The notes under the pieces were generated by a model, which was not told where the DNA came from, did no database searches, and was given only the letters and a program-made list of their open reading frames with translations. DNA of 64,000 nt, from assembly GCA_000711775.1 (NCBI GenBank), contig ARYC01000615.1, forward strand, positions 1-64,000. Reading direction: 5' to 3'. Shown one piece after another: positions 44,480 through 57,500 of the stretch (within the stretch, counting starts at the first letter, position 1; every line of letters starts with the position of its first letter). This DNA is from Oxytricha trifallax (lineage: Eukaryota; Ciliophora; Spirotrichea; Sporadotrichida; Oxytrichidae). A program made the position numbers and the translations under genes.

Positions 44480-46003
44480 TTGCATTATTACCTGACAGCT
44501 GACTTATTCAAACTCTATCTACTGACTTTAGATTAAATATCTTCCTAACTTATAGTCGTAAACATATCCATGTTGCTGTTTATTTCCTACCTCTTCTCAA
44601 ATTCAGTCTGAAGCTTCCTATTTCTGCTCTCCGTATAAATTTGAGAAAATTCCTCTAAAGTTATTCCTCCATCTTAATTTTAATCCAGGAATCTGAAAAT
44701 CTCAAGGCCTTGATCCTCTGAGATATCCATTTATATCATATCTAGAGTAAGTTGAAATTCTTCTTGAGATATGTCTCCAGAGTTGTTTACATCAAATAAT
44801 CTGAAAGCTGACTTAGGATCCGCATATTTTTGTTCTAATTTTGCTTGAAGTTTATTCAATAGCTCTAAAATGTGGGCTCGGACTTGAGTGTTCTAGTTTT
44901 GATTCTACTAAATCAAATCTCTAAGCTCTGTAGATTCATTCTTTGAAATGCTATAATAAAAAAGTTATTTAATAAAGGGATTTTACTTTGGGGGTTTTGT
45001 CCAAAACATTAGCAAATAACTTAATGTCTTAATGAAAGAATACTCAACAAAATCTTATCCTTTCTATAAAGTATTACTACACAATTATGAAACTTACAGA
45101 AAACAATTTCACAATCTCTTTGATGTGATATTTGGTAATTTCATTGCTGCATATCTTTCTTGCAATCTATTTAAACTCCTCTATTTTAATTTTACCACTT
45201 GATTCTTTATCATATTTAAGAAACTCTCTTCTAATTAAATTCAATGTTCTCTGGTCAATTTCCAAATTTTTTAGCTATCCTACAACTCCAACTCCTTGAT
45301 CTTAAGGGAACAGCTAGCCTACTGATTTCAAAGGAGAGAAATACTCAAGTGGCTTAAACTTCCTTTCCTTGTTAAATTTGAAGAAATCTGGAGAATCTGA
45401 TTTTCTCATAATTGGCTCTTAATGCCCATAATCCATTAGCGATTTCATAATACTTCCAGTTAACTTAGATTTAAAGTTTTCGTTTCGAGAGGATTTAAAG
45501 GTTCTAATTGATTAAGGAGTCTTAGATTGAGTCAAGCTGATTTTAGAGTTTTATAAATCCTTTTGCTCAATTATGTTTTTGAATAAATCTCCCTATTCAT
45601 TTTAAACTCCATATTAAGTTGATAAAGTATAGTATTGATTATTTAACTAAGCTATATCTTTGAATTTAGGCTCTTATAAGCTCGTACTAACTAATTTCAA
45701 AGAAGCTAAATAATTAATTGTTCTATTTTAAGTATTCCTTAATTTAATTTAGTCAAGATTTCTAGTATGATTCCTTTTAGACATTCTTGAGAGCTTATTT
45801 AACTCTTAATGTTACCACTCTTAAAGCTATTTCTAATTTTCTACTTTCAATTATGATTGTAAATTTTTAGGTCTTAGGCTGAAGTCATAGGCACCATCTA
45901 ATAAGATTGAATCTAATTGAAGATCTTATAACAAAGTTTTATAGTTTATTAACTGTTTATCTTATGAGCAGTATTTATCATAACTAGATGGGATGCGTAT
46001 CAT
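44480..46003 (-). CDS. EF-hand calcium-binding protein with Q/N-rich N-terminus
   Basis: ATG 46001-46003. A Q/N/S-rich N-terminal half (YDKYCSQDKQLINYKTLLQD; NKLSRMSKRNHTRNLDQIK) leads to EF-hand 1 YDKESSGKIKIEEF (about 45190). After a non-coding break of about 150 bp (44951-45097, GTAAGT at one side and AG at the other, but the exact joint does not keep frame and may be an IES) come EF-hands 2 and 3, FDVNNSGDISQEEF and LDQNQDGGITLEEF, with acidic ligands in the expected places. It then ends in a Q/S-rich tail. No clean stop is seen before 44480, so the 3' end is set where coding bias stops. It should bind Ca2+; partner unknown. Starts 488 bp from the divergent peroxidase gene. Confidence 0.8.
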
Positions 46004-46490
46004 AAAATTTCTTATATATATATAAAGTAATTTTTAATATCTAAAAGCAATCGAGCATCGTTTGAAATTTCTTTAAATCAATAAATCCACTAATTTCTTA
46101 ATCAAACTGTGTCAAAGCCCGTAAAAACCTCTCTTTTAAACCTTTTTCTTTAAGCCCTAATTCTAATTTTTAGTTTTATTCTTATTTCTAATCTTAAATT
46201 TGAATTATTTCTTGTTTTGTTTACTCTTTTGCCTTCATTTTATTTTAATTGCTAATCTACATGACTTCTTTTTTAATTTATAGAATTATTGGATTTTATT
46301 TTATTTGGATATATTGGTAATTAAAATAATTAATAAAAAAATAAAGAGACAATTGAATATTTTAACTTTAACTTTGAACTAACTTTTTTTTACCTAATAT
46401 ATTCTATTATATAAAATAGCCAAGCGGAGTAAACCTATAAATAGGGAGGAAAGAAATAAATTTATATAAATAAAAGTAATTGCTAAAATA

Positions 46491-47655
46491 ATGGGAGGTT
46501 TGGCATCTAAACTAGTCTTCAAGAGGGGCAAGGACAAGTATAACGACTCACACTATAGGTCGCTACTCGACATCCCTGCTACCGACATTGATGGAAACTA
46601 AATTTAACAACTAGGAGATATTCTACAAGGATTTGAATTCTAAAACATGTATTAAACCAGTAATACAGCTTTATTAATCAAATTTCTGTGTGTATTTCTA
46701 AAAATCAGACTTAGAAATTTGCCATATTAATGTTATAAATTTAAAAGGAAAACGGTGTATTCTCGTAACAAACGTCGCTTCAAAGTGAGGACTGACAGAT
46801 AAGCACTATACTCAATTTGTAAAGCTTTACAAGGAGTATCGTGACTAGGGTTTTGAGATCCTAGCTTTTCCTTGCAATCAATTCATGAACCAGGAACCTG
46901 GTACACCTGAAGAGATCAAGAAATTCATCAAAGAGCTCTATGGCGGTGAATGGCCTATCTTTGCCAAGTCTGACGTCAATGGTGTTAACTCAAATGAAGT
47001 CTTTAAGTTCATTTTGATAATAAAATATTTGAGTCTATCATAGATTTTTAAAAGTTCAATAAAAGATAAATTCAGGAGGTAACCATTAAAAATTCTTAAA
47101 AATAGTCAAAATTTAATTAAGTTCCTAAGGATGAATAGTGAACTACACGATCATCATAAGAAAGAAGTAAAAGAAATCCCATGGAATTTTGCAAAGTTCT
47201 TGGTCGATCAACACGGTAATGTAGTCTCATATCACAATCCACGTGTGGAACCATTAGCAATTAAACGAAAAACTAATTATAGCTATTATTTTTCCACCAT
47301 TTTCGTTTAGTTATTTAAGTAGAATCAAGGAAATTTAAGATAAAAAGCCCTTCAATGTAAATCAATTTCAATTTATAAAAATAGAATTTATTTTCTTTAA
47401 AGGGATAGTTTTAAATTAAAATCCCTTTTTAAAATAAATTTGCATTATTTTTCATAGAACAATGAATTCAATTTATTCATACACATTACAGCTATTTTGT
47501 TTAAAACTTATTATTTTTTATATTTTCTCCAAAAGCTTTCTTGGACTGTAGTTTAAATCATTTTACTTATTAATTTAATATCTATGCTTATTTTTATTAA
47601 CTTTTAGTTTTTAATGCAGAAGGAGATTGAGGCAATGCTATACAAAGGTTGCTGA
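46491..47655 (+). CDS. Glutathione peroxidase, probable selenoprotein
   Basis: Four MDSs join in frame. 46491-46631 joins 46745 at pointer AAGGA; 47004-47010 joins 47118 at TAAGTTC; 47254-47256 joins 47611 at TTA. The stop is TGA 47653-47655. The family signatures are clear: LVTNVASK then the catalytic position, GLTDKHYTQF, LAFPCNQFMNQEPG, and WNFAKFLVDQHGNVV. The three other tetrad residues (Q, W, N) fit the family. At the catalytic position, where homologues have Cys or Sec, the codon is TGA (46786-46788), so the product should carry selenocysteine even though TGA is this organism's stop codon. It reduces peroxides with thiols. A SECIS-like hairpin follows the stop. Divergent from the EF-hand gene upstream. 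Confidence 0.93.
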
Positions 47656-47685
47656 GACTTCAAGCACAAATTATGAGCTATGATA

Positions 47686-47725
47686 ATGAAAGTGTTAAAT
47701 TTGCTCCGACAACTTTAAATGGTGA
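47686..47725 (+). promoter_or_regulatory. SECIS-like stem-loop after the peroxidase stop
   Basis: ATGA at 47686-47689 and TGA(A) at 47723-47725 could form the non-Watson-Crick quartet. Between them TTAAATTTG and CAACTTTAA pair with one mismatch around a loop CTCCGA (47704-47709), a CC-type loop. The distance of 14 nt from quartet to loop fits eukaryotic SECIS elements. Hand folding only. Confidence 0.5.
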
Positions 47726-47729
47726 AAAT

Positions 47730-48602
47730 GATAAAGAATTTGCTATATTTAAGCGTCAGAATCATAGGATTAAGATATTCCACATAAATATAGAATATAG
47801 AGGGAAATAGCCGATTTGGTCAAAAATGCTTTTTTCTTACTTAATTGACAGTTAATGGAAAAGATTGTAGTTCTAAATTATAACAATTTAATGATACGTC
47901 AGAGCGTTATATAATACATGAAATCGTAATCATAAATTAATATGTTCGTAGTTGGTTTAGAATAAAATTTTAATTGACTTTATTTTAATTTACGGTTTAT
48001 TTTTTCTAAATGATCTAAATGATCATAAAAAACTAAATTCAGCTTTAATTATTATTCCATAACTATAATTTCCCAAGCTACTTTATAAACTAACATAAAA
48101 TATAAATTGCAAAATTATAGAACTATTATTCGAAGAATAAAAAGGCAAGAGTATATAACAACAAAATAATAGCGAATTCTCAATCATCTTAGCACTTCAA
48201 TAGCTCATTAATAATATAGTAGTTAATATTTATTCATACGTTACTGACATCATAAATTGATAAGAACACTATAGAATTGTATGGGAGAAAATCTTTTGTG
48301 ATTTTGATTATCTAAATCCTACTAGGGCAGATTTTCAAAATAGTTTTGTAGATTATTTCCATAACTTTCTCTATAATGTATATCAAATATGAGTCGTATT
48401 AGAAGAAAAAAATATTAGTATGACTGTTATTATTTAGCAGGAAGTATGTATTTTAGCAATAACTTGCTATTTAATTTAGAATAAAAATTTAAATGAAAAT
48501 TCTTCTAATTTTACATAACATATTAGTCATCTATCTTATAAAAACAAAATTTATAATTAAATTACTTTTTAAATAATTAATTAAACCATTCTTAAATTCT
48601 TA
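47730..48602. other. AT-rich spacer between convergent genes, no gene seen
   Basis: No frame or repeat of note lies between the peroxidase 3' region and the stop of the LRR-like gene on the other strand. Confidence 0.55.
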
Positions 48603-50649
48603 TCATTCACTTAAGCTTTCTTTGAGACTCTAAAATATCTTATTAAAAGCATCTCTTTCTTATTGACTCCCCTTAAATCCCTAATTTCTAGTCCATTCCA
48701 TTTTCTACATTTATTATTAATCAAGTGGTAAACTCATTTAGCTTTACAATACAGTCTTTTTAACCCCTACTTCTCTGAATAAAACTTATATCTTTTACAA
48801 ATATTCCTACTTATCTCCATGTTCAATTACAATCTTTGGTACCCACGTTTTCTTGTCAAATTGTGACTGAAAAATCTAATCTGAGGTTAATTAGTTAATC
48901 CTATCAATATCGAGAACCAGACCCTTAAACATCATTTTTCTCAAGTTTAAGGATTTACTATACGTAAGAGACTTGTTTCTTAATAAACCATCAAACATTA
49001 AATTGCTTAATTAGGGAGCTTCAAGAACTATGTTTTTGATATACCCAAAGTTAGAGACTTTTAGACTTCTCAGTTTCTTACACTCTTCGCTGATTTTTAA
49101 GTCTTCAACTTCACAAACAACTAAATGTTAAGACTAATTAGTTTAGATTTTATCACATTCTAAGTGCATTTTTACAACAGTGGGGTGTTTAAACTCAATT
49201 CTTTCAGAGTTATCCACTTCTTTTATTTTTATGTAGACGTTCTGTAAATGAGGGAAATTAAGTAAGAATTAATTTAGGTTTTTAGAGTTGAGACCAAGAG
49301 CAATGTTTAAAGTCTTGCAGTTTATGAATTTATGATTTGGGTTGAAAAGTAGCTAGAATTTCCTAGCCATTTGCTAGTCAGTTGATGATGTCATTGCCTA
49401 TAATAAAATTATATCATCCAAAATTTTAATTCTATTTATTATAAAGGAGATTAAACATGAGTTTTTAAGAAGCTCTGAACAACTCAAGCTTAATCAAACC
49501 TTAATTTCTAGTTAAACTTATTTTATCAGCTATATTGTAAACCGTGCATTCTGTTATATTTTGAAGCAAATTGTAGTCGTGATGAAAAAATGGCTTGATA
49601 AAAACCTTTTTTAGTTTTAATTGGCAGCTTTCTTTGCCTTGTTTACTGTAGTCAATCAATGTTAGTAGTAACTACTCTTTCTGATATAAGCCTTGCATTA
49701 TTTTTTTATCATTAATTCTTTATATCACTTCTTATTAATTTTATTCAATGTCATAGTGGAATTCTATTAATTTAGACTCGCATTAAGCAAGAGAAATTAA
49801 ACTGTTGCTCTTTAGTATTTCAAGATTTGGGCAATTACTGAGCGAAATCTGTCTGTCAAAGCTGCCTATTTTAAAAACGGCTTCTTTAAGGTAATAAATA
49901 TCTCTGAGATTGAGACCTTGAGTTTCTGCATCTATAAGTTTCAGCATTGATAACTCACTGCACGCATGAATTGCTTATTCCAAAAGCTCCTGTTCAATTT
50001 AAATGTTGCTGATTGATAAGTGCTTAAGTTTTGAGGGGAATTTTAAGATGCTGCTGTCTGTAATTCGCTCTTTTTAATCATAGTTCAATATCAATTTTCT
50101 CATCTGAATTTGCTTAAAATCTGAATCTATGTAAATTTTTCGATTTGGCTCTAACTACGTAATGGATATGAATTTAATCTTTTCAATAAAGGCTTTAGTC
50201 TGAATAAAATAGTCTGAGATTTTGAAATCCTTTTTCAGGTAAAGTTTGATGAATAATCTTTCCAGCTTTGTACAATTTTGAAGCATAATGTCAAATTTAA
50301 CTGGATTTATCTGTTAATTCAATATGAACCCTATTTCTGCTAGATTGCTAACTTTTATAGATAATTCATCCAAAAACTACTACAGAGGGAAAGTCAATGT
50401 CATTTCTCCTAAATGTAGAATTTGAAGTATGTCAAGGTGTATTAGGTCATTTAAAAGGGATTTATAAAATCTGTAGTCCAACTTGAGCTTGCCAAAATTA
50501 AGGGACTGGAGTACATTTTTTTAGCAAATTGTTTTTAGAAATTCTAAATCATATTAACTGAGATTTTGCAAGTATGGCCATTGCTTTATTTACAATAAAT
50601 CAACTTGTAGCTTCTTGATATTTGAAATATAAAATTGATTTGGACTCAT
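48603..50649 (-). CDS. Leucine-rich (LRR-like) protein gene
   Basis: ATG 50647-50649; stop TGA 48603-48605. The frame stays open for about 400 codons, is broken once near 49395-49450 (an in-frame TGA in AT-rich DNA; a short intron or IES whose edges I could not fix), and resumes for about 250 codons. Evenly spaced L/I-rich segments occur (LQSLNFGKLKLDYRF, DILQILHLGEMTLTF, LKHLSISNIQIEQELL, CKTLNIALGLNSKNL, LRSLKVSNFGYIKNIVLE), as in degenerate leucine-rich repeats. A protein-binding role is likely; no F-box or other domain is seen. Downstream of, and on the same strand as, the 202-codon frame at 50819-51424. Confidence 0.75.
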
Positions 50650-50818
50650 TTATTTGGTAGTTATTAATTTATGCTTTTATACATTAAAAGTGAATTGATA
50701 TACAAGTTAAAACTAGAAATAATAGCCAAAAAGTTATTATCAAAAAAATACATATTTTTATTTGAGTTAGATGCCATAAGTTAATATGATACTTTAGATC
50801 CGCTTATTTTTAGATAAA

Positions 50819-51424
50819 TCATTTTTGAATAAGTCTAATATCTTAAAACTTGATAAATTAATTTTCCATATTTTACTGAATGTTTATTAACAAAATATCT
50901 AACAAAATGAATTCCAGTTTAATAATAATATCTTCGTTCTAATAGCTTTTAAAAATACTTGTTATAAAGGAGGAAAGCACTAAGTACTCCTAATAACTTT
51001 TTGGTTTTATCAATCGTTGTTATATATTAAATAGCAGTGCAAAAGATCGAAACGATTTACTGAGGTACTTTATCACTCCATTTAGATATTTAGCCTTAAT
51101 CCAGCCTTTGTGAAAGACTATGTCAAGTACCTATATGACAGGCTTGTTGCTCCAACTCTCAAAATCACTATTAAATATACACATATTACTGCTCATGCTG
51201 CCCATATTTGATTTGCTTTTTAGTGGGTTTAGAACTTTATCCACGCTGCAATTTGTTTAAAAATCAAGCATTTCTTTTTCAAGTTAAGGATTCATGGCTA
51301 CATGCAGGACTTTATGCGGGAATTGGTGATTACTTGAAGAGGAAGTTATCGAATCCTTTATGCTAAAATTCTTCGACTAACTAAGCATGTTTGTGATGCT
51401 TAAAAGAGATATAGGTGATTACAT
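50819..51424 (-). CDS. Open frame of 201 aa, possibly last exon of the upstream gene
   Basis: ATG 51422-51424 to TGA 50819-50821, 202 codons in ciliate code. The start is S/N-rich (SLLSITNMLSQSKNFSIKD), the middle more globular (SWSNKPVIQVLDIVFHKGW), the end I/Q/N-rich. Nothing recognised. It may be its own small gene. Alternatively a GTAAGT at 51564-51569 could splice to an AG just before its ATG, making it the C-terminus of the long coiled-coil gene (DAESL then TMQSPIS, frame kept). Confidence 0.55.
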
Positions 51425-51569
51425 GGCTTAGATAAGATATTCTTTCAATTAATTATAATACAATTTGATAGTTATTTCTAGAACTAATTCATTCAGTTTA
51501 ATCTGATCTTTATGATTTTACAATTAAAAGTGTAAATAAACCATGAAAATTACTTAGCAAAAAACTTAC

Positions 51570-54500
51570 TTAGACTTTCGGCGTCTCTTGTGAGAGCTTC
51601 CTTGGCTCCGCTCCAGAACAAGTCGTTATCTAGGATGGCAGGAAATTGGCACCAAGATTATTGGTTGTAAGTTGAAACAAGAGTCAAGTATAACTTAAGA
51701 GTTTTCAAAACCTTGTCGTTACCTTCAACCTGATCGATCCCATAAATTTATTAGATTCATAGCAAAATATTTTACATAAGCTGACTCTTTAATTTATGAA
51801 AACCATAAATCAAAAATATAAAACAATCCACAAACTGCCCTCAACATCGTTCTCTTTTACGAATTCAATGCAGCATTAGTCAGTGTTCTTTGAAGTCTTG
51901 AAGTTATCAGCTGTGGCATCAATCAAATTATAATGAAAATAGAAGTCAATATAGTAACTGTAAATTATATATTTAGATATTAATGAATAGGCTTATCAGC
52001 ATCTGGGTTGGTAGTTCTGATTTGCTCGACTTGCTCCTCATTATTCATGATTTCCTTCAACAAAGATTGAGTGAATTCTTTAAGAGCTTGAACTGTTTAA
52101 TCCTTGTTATCAGCTGAAATCTTTGCATAGAGTGATGGTGAGCTAAACTTGGATTAAATATAATATTAAGTAAATTTTAAGACTATTATTTGATTAAATG
52201 TACTGGCATTGAGGTAGCTCTCGATTTTCTTAACTTATTCTTGAAGGAATTCGAAGTCAACGGCGTTGTGTTGCAAAAGCATTAATAAAAAGTGAGGGAA
52301 TATGTTAAGTGTTGCACAACATGACCATTCAATTCATCATGATCCTTGTGACCGTGACCATTCAAAACCCCAAAACCCCTTAGTGAGGTTTATAAGTGCT
52401 TTGATTTGTAGGGTATTGTTGGGGTCTTATTGGGGTTAGTAGAGAAAACGCAGGTTTTTTGTGAATTTAATGAATATTTAATGAGTATTATTGTATTTAA
52501 TTCAAACAAATTTTATCTGCTTATCTTTGTGGTACCTCTTGAATCTAGCTCTCTTGAGTGCTTCATGTATGTCTTCTAGCGATTATCTTGGATAAGCTGG
52601 AGCTCTCACGATTATCATCTCTACAAGCTTCTTAATTTCATTGCAGACATCTTCCTGTTGTATATGTTTAGAAGCCAAACTTATTGATTATTTTTCGTGC
52701 TTTGTTCCAAAGTAAGACATATTTTCCATATCGCACTCAAAGATTATGGCAGCAACTGCCCATACATCCCATTAAACAGAGCCATTAGTCCACTTCTCCC
52801 TGATTGGAAAGTATCCTGGAGTGCCAAGCACCTTAGCCAAAGTCACAATTTCTTATCTTATTGCTCTATTGAAATCAATGACTACAATTTCTAAAGGACA
52901 GAGATTTAACATAACATTTTCAGGCTTCAAATCTCTATGTACATACCCAAGTTCATGGAGCTCTTAAACACCCTTAATCATTTCTGACAGTATCTCATTT
53001 AAATCATCTGGGTATCTATTATGATAGAGATACTCTCTTAAAGTCATTTCAAACTTTTTCAGTCATAATGCAACAAAGCCATGCCCAAGAATAACTCCAT
53101 CAAGTCTAAGCAAGTTCTTAAACTATTTTTTCTAAGCCTCCCTCAGTATTATGTATTCATTTGCAAATTCATTTTGATACTGCTCATTTTTAATTAGATA
53201 CTTGAAAGGATATACTTTGTAAGCATACTCATCAACCACTATCAGCTTAGCCTTTTTTGGCAAGTCAAAATGCAAGTAATTTTCAATACAGCTTTCAATA
53301 TCAATTGCATTCAATGCAGGTATATACATAGCTCTCTCTTAAAGACATGCTACAAGAGTACCATTTGCTGGCTAATTCATTGATTCAAAACGCTTCTGCC
53401 TCTTGAGCCTTTCCTCCTGTTCTCTTTTTGACTCAAGAGAGTTATTTTTTCTTTTAGCAGGTATAAGCTTTTAAGTTTCTTTATCTTTAATTAGGAATTC
53501 ACTTAAGTGGTGCTTTTGCATATGCCTCTTTACTTTGGCTGAGTGAGTATAAGACTTCATGCATGTTGTGCATTGGTACCTTCCATCCACTTTGTCATGT
53601 TTAAAATAGATCTTGGCTTTGCCAGAATGTACTTCTTTAATGTGCCTCTTCAAGCTCGACTCAGTTGAGAAGAAATTTTAGCAGTCTTCACATTAAAATG
53701 TTTTAATTTTTTCAATTGGTTGCTGTTCCTTATCTTCCTCAACCAATTCAACTTATATTTAAACTCCTATCTCTGCACTCTACTTCTTGTTTTAAACTTA
53801 TATTTTAAAGACCTCAGCTTCAAACTCTAGAGCTCTTAGCTCAACCTCCTTTTCAATATAAATTACTTCTGGTTTCTTGGAGGAGCCAAAGTTGAGTAAT
53901 GATTGACCTGTTCCAAGAGAAACTGCCTTACGATTTAAGTTGGACGCCATGTTTAAATTCAAATTTAAATTTCTATTATAAAGCTCTAATAACTATTCTG
54001 GCTATAGTCACTCTGTATAGGAGTTGATACGACAACAATTATGGTTGAATATAAGGTGTTAGAGATCATATTTATGCTTAGTTTATAAATATAATTTTTC
54101 TAATTTCATACTTAATAATTTCGATTTAGGTACCAACCAAGTATAAAATCGAGTTGGTACTGGTACCAATTAGGTTTTGAACCATTTTGGAACTTTTCCA
54201 TTAAAACCTCATTAGTTTAAAACTTGGTACTAATTAAGTTTTGGTACTATTAAATTGGTACCAATTAAATTTAAACGAATTTAGTACCGGTACTAATTAA
54301 ATTTAAACAAATTTAGTACTAATTTAATGGAACTAAATTGATAATAATGGAGCTCCATCTCTAAAGTTTGATACAGCTTCTGCCAGCTTTCTCCACGTAT
54401 CCTTACCAGGTTGACCTCCTATAAGATGCCCATATTTAATACTAAGATTTTTAATAGTAGGATCCAGAACTCTATATATTATAATTTGAAATTCAATAAG

Positions 54501-57500
54501 AAGAGAAGGAACAAGGATGGAATCTATAAGTACTGCAATGAAGAGGGTTGAAGCTTAAGAAATGATCTCAAGATTTAGAAGCAAGGAAGATCTCTATCGA
54601 TACCTCACTCAGCATGGTAAGCATGTGACATATACTTAATCATATATTATAGTGGGTTTATTCCTTCCAACGATGGAAGGTACCAAAATTTCATTCTTAA
54701 AAGCTATACTCTGCGATGAGAAGAAAGCCTTTAAAAACAATGAAATAAAGTTGATAGATATACCAAACTACCCAGAGATTTCAGTCACTAATCTCTACGA
54801 GGATGCGATGAATGATGAAGAGTTGGTTGTTTATCTTCCTACCAAGAAACAACTCTCCAACAAGCTTCCAGAAAGGAGCTTCTTCTTTGGTGTTCTTGGC
54901 ACTTTAAGAGAGAGTTATCTCAAAGAGATCATTGAAGAAGATCACAAAAAACGCTACTCTATTTCTCCTGAAGATTAAAAGAAGCAAGGCATACTAATAA
55001 GTGAGGCCTGGCTCGCTGAGCTTAAGAAGCATCCTTACCTCTCTAGTAAGCATTGATTTAAACTTTATAGGGAAATCTGGGACTGGTATATTCCTAATGA
55101 AAGAGAATGCAAAGGTTCACAGAGAGAGAAAGTCAAAGAAAATATATGAAGTTAGCAAGAGACTTTATAAAGATGTTTAAAAGCCAGATGAAATGAATAT
55201 AGATGCAGGTGCTGGCACTAAGAGAAGAAACATGGCCTAGGCAAGCCATAAGAAGAGGAGAAGAAAGAGAAGCCAAATCCCTTTCTGGGTTAATTTAATA
55301 TGTGAATATATTCATTCGTTTAAATCTAAAACTTATTTATAAACATTCATTCTTCCCTCTCTAGCACAAATTGTTGTCTTATCTATGCTCACTCTCTTAC
55401 AGCTGCTTTGAATTAAGTCAACTGTATCGATGGGCAAGTCATGCATAAGATGATACAGCAGCAGCTTCTTGTAGTGAGTCTTGATTTAGCTCCAGTAGAA
55501 TTCAATTCCATTAAATTAGGGGCTATAAGGAACGTTGTAAACAGGAGTTATGTTTAACACTTCATAAGCTTTCTTAGACTCCTTAGTCTTATGAACTGAA
55601 AGGTTATCAACAAACAGGAAGATCTCTTGGTTACTATACTTCTCTCTGAGCTTATGTAGGAACTCTATATACTACTCTCGCTTAATAGAGCGAGGGTGAA
55701 AAACATAACTCTCTAAGCCTGAATCTTCACTTATACCAGCTAATATTGCATGGGTGACTACCCTCACTTTTTAGTCATAAACTTCTATATTATCATACTT
55801 CTTATACCAAGACTTATTAATAAAAGTATTGAAGGTGAATACAGCTTCATCAACGTGTATGAACTTGATGTTATTAGTAATAGCCATCTCCATTTAATCA
55901 TATATATAGTTTAAATTATTACTATAAAATGCCACTGTAAAATCAATCACTCTTTCACTCTGATCACAGTCATGAAAGTAATACCATTTCTTCTATAAAT
56001 ATTGGCTATAGTCTAAGGAGAGATACGAATGTCAGGAAACCTGCGATGAAACATCACAGCTCGCTAGTCTAATGGAAAGTGTGCCCAATACTTCAAAGTC
56101 TTCGAGTCCCAGAGGAAGTCAATATGATGCTGTGAGAACTTTTATTTTCTTGCAGGATGCTTTCAAGTGCCTGAATTAAAATGCTAACAGCTAACATGCA
56201 GTGATACCTAACAGTAGAGGCACTCTTGTGTAAGAGCTTTGCTATAGCTGCATAATTCAGTATGGTTTGAATTAATCTATATTAATACTCGTACCATACC
56301 TAAGCTTAAGCAGTAATCTAAATATTTCTCATCATATATAGACCCTAAATTTCGCTAATTTCTATTTCTCATATTGCAAATTGGCCTAATTTCTCTACTA
56401 ACCCCAATAAGACCCCAACAATACCCTACAAATCAAAGCACTTATAAACCTCACTAAGGGGTTTTGGGGTTTTGATTGACAAGCTCTTCTTGCAAGCTTT
56501 CAACAACATCATCAGTCTTGGCAACAACTTCCTCCTCTTCTGATTCATTATATGGATCATCTTGTTGTTGTTATTTTTGATTGCTGGTATCTTCAAGTTA
56601 TTTATGATTGTTAGTATCATCAATTTGATCAACGACTTACTGTTAAGCGCTGTTATCTTCAACATCTTCAAGCAAGTTGTCATCAGCTGGTTCATCTTTG
56701 ATTTCCTCGAGAAGTAGGTTGTCGTCTGCTGGTTCGTCCTTCACATCTTCTAAGAGTTAGTCCTCCTCGATGTCTTGTTGCTGTTGTTTATTGCTGCTAG
56801 TATCTGCGTCTGCATCAGCTGAGTGAGTTGAAGAAGGGCCGTGGTTTGCTTAAGCTTCAATCTTAGCATCAATATCAACGTCAGCATCAACATGAGTAGC
56901 ATCGTTATTAGCATCAACATCAGCAGCAGCACCTCCAACGACGTCACTAATTACGTTTTGTGAAGATACAACAGTTGAGTCGTCTTGCTTATCAGTTGGG
57001 TTAGCTGAGGCATCCTCGTTCTTCTTCTTGCCCTTCATGACCTTAGGAGCAGTATTCAAGCCAACAGCTGATTGCCTACGCTTATCTGCATCTTTATCCT
57101 TGGATTTATCAGTAATAGTTGTTGTTGCTGGCTTATCTGTCTTAGCAGCAGGGGCATCAGAGGTCTTTTTCTCTTCTTTAGGCTTGACTGTGGTAGTTGT
57201 AGCAGGAATTGTCTTTGTGGTAGTCTTTGCACCAGGTGCTCCACCCTTCTTCTCAACTACTTAGGTGACACCTCCAGCTTTAATTCTCTCCTTCAAACTG
57301 TCATCAATGGGATCAGTATCATCACCAGTCTTCTTGGCACCTGCGCCAGTTGCTGCTTATTTATCAGTAGCTTTAGTTGTTGTAGTTGCTGGTGTATTAG
57401 TGGTTGTTGCTGGTTTTTTATTAGCACCAGCACCAATAGCAGTGCCTCCACTGATTTTGTTAAACCTCTTCATGTGGATGCTCGTTAGAGATATCAACTT

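Larger units (their letters stand above)
52363..56474. mobile_element. TBE-type transposon, copy 2 (4112 bp), inserted in the coiled-coil gene
   Basis: The ends are CAAAACCCCAAAACCCCTT and its exact inverse, flanked by ATT on both sides (52360-52362, 56475-56477). Its length matches the 4.1 kb of described TBE elements. It carries the zinc-finger/kinase gene (-), the 22-kDa-type gene (+) and the transposase (-). Removal of the element plus one ATT joins ELVN to GHGHKDHD in frame. The orientation relative to the host gene is opposite to copy 1. Confidence 0.95.
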
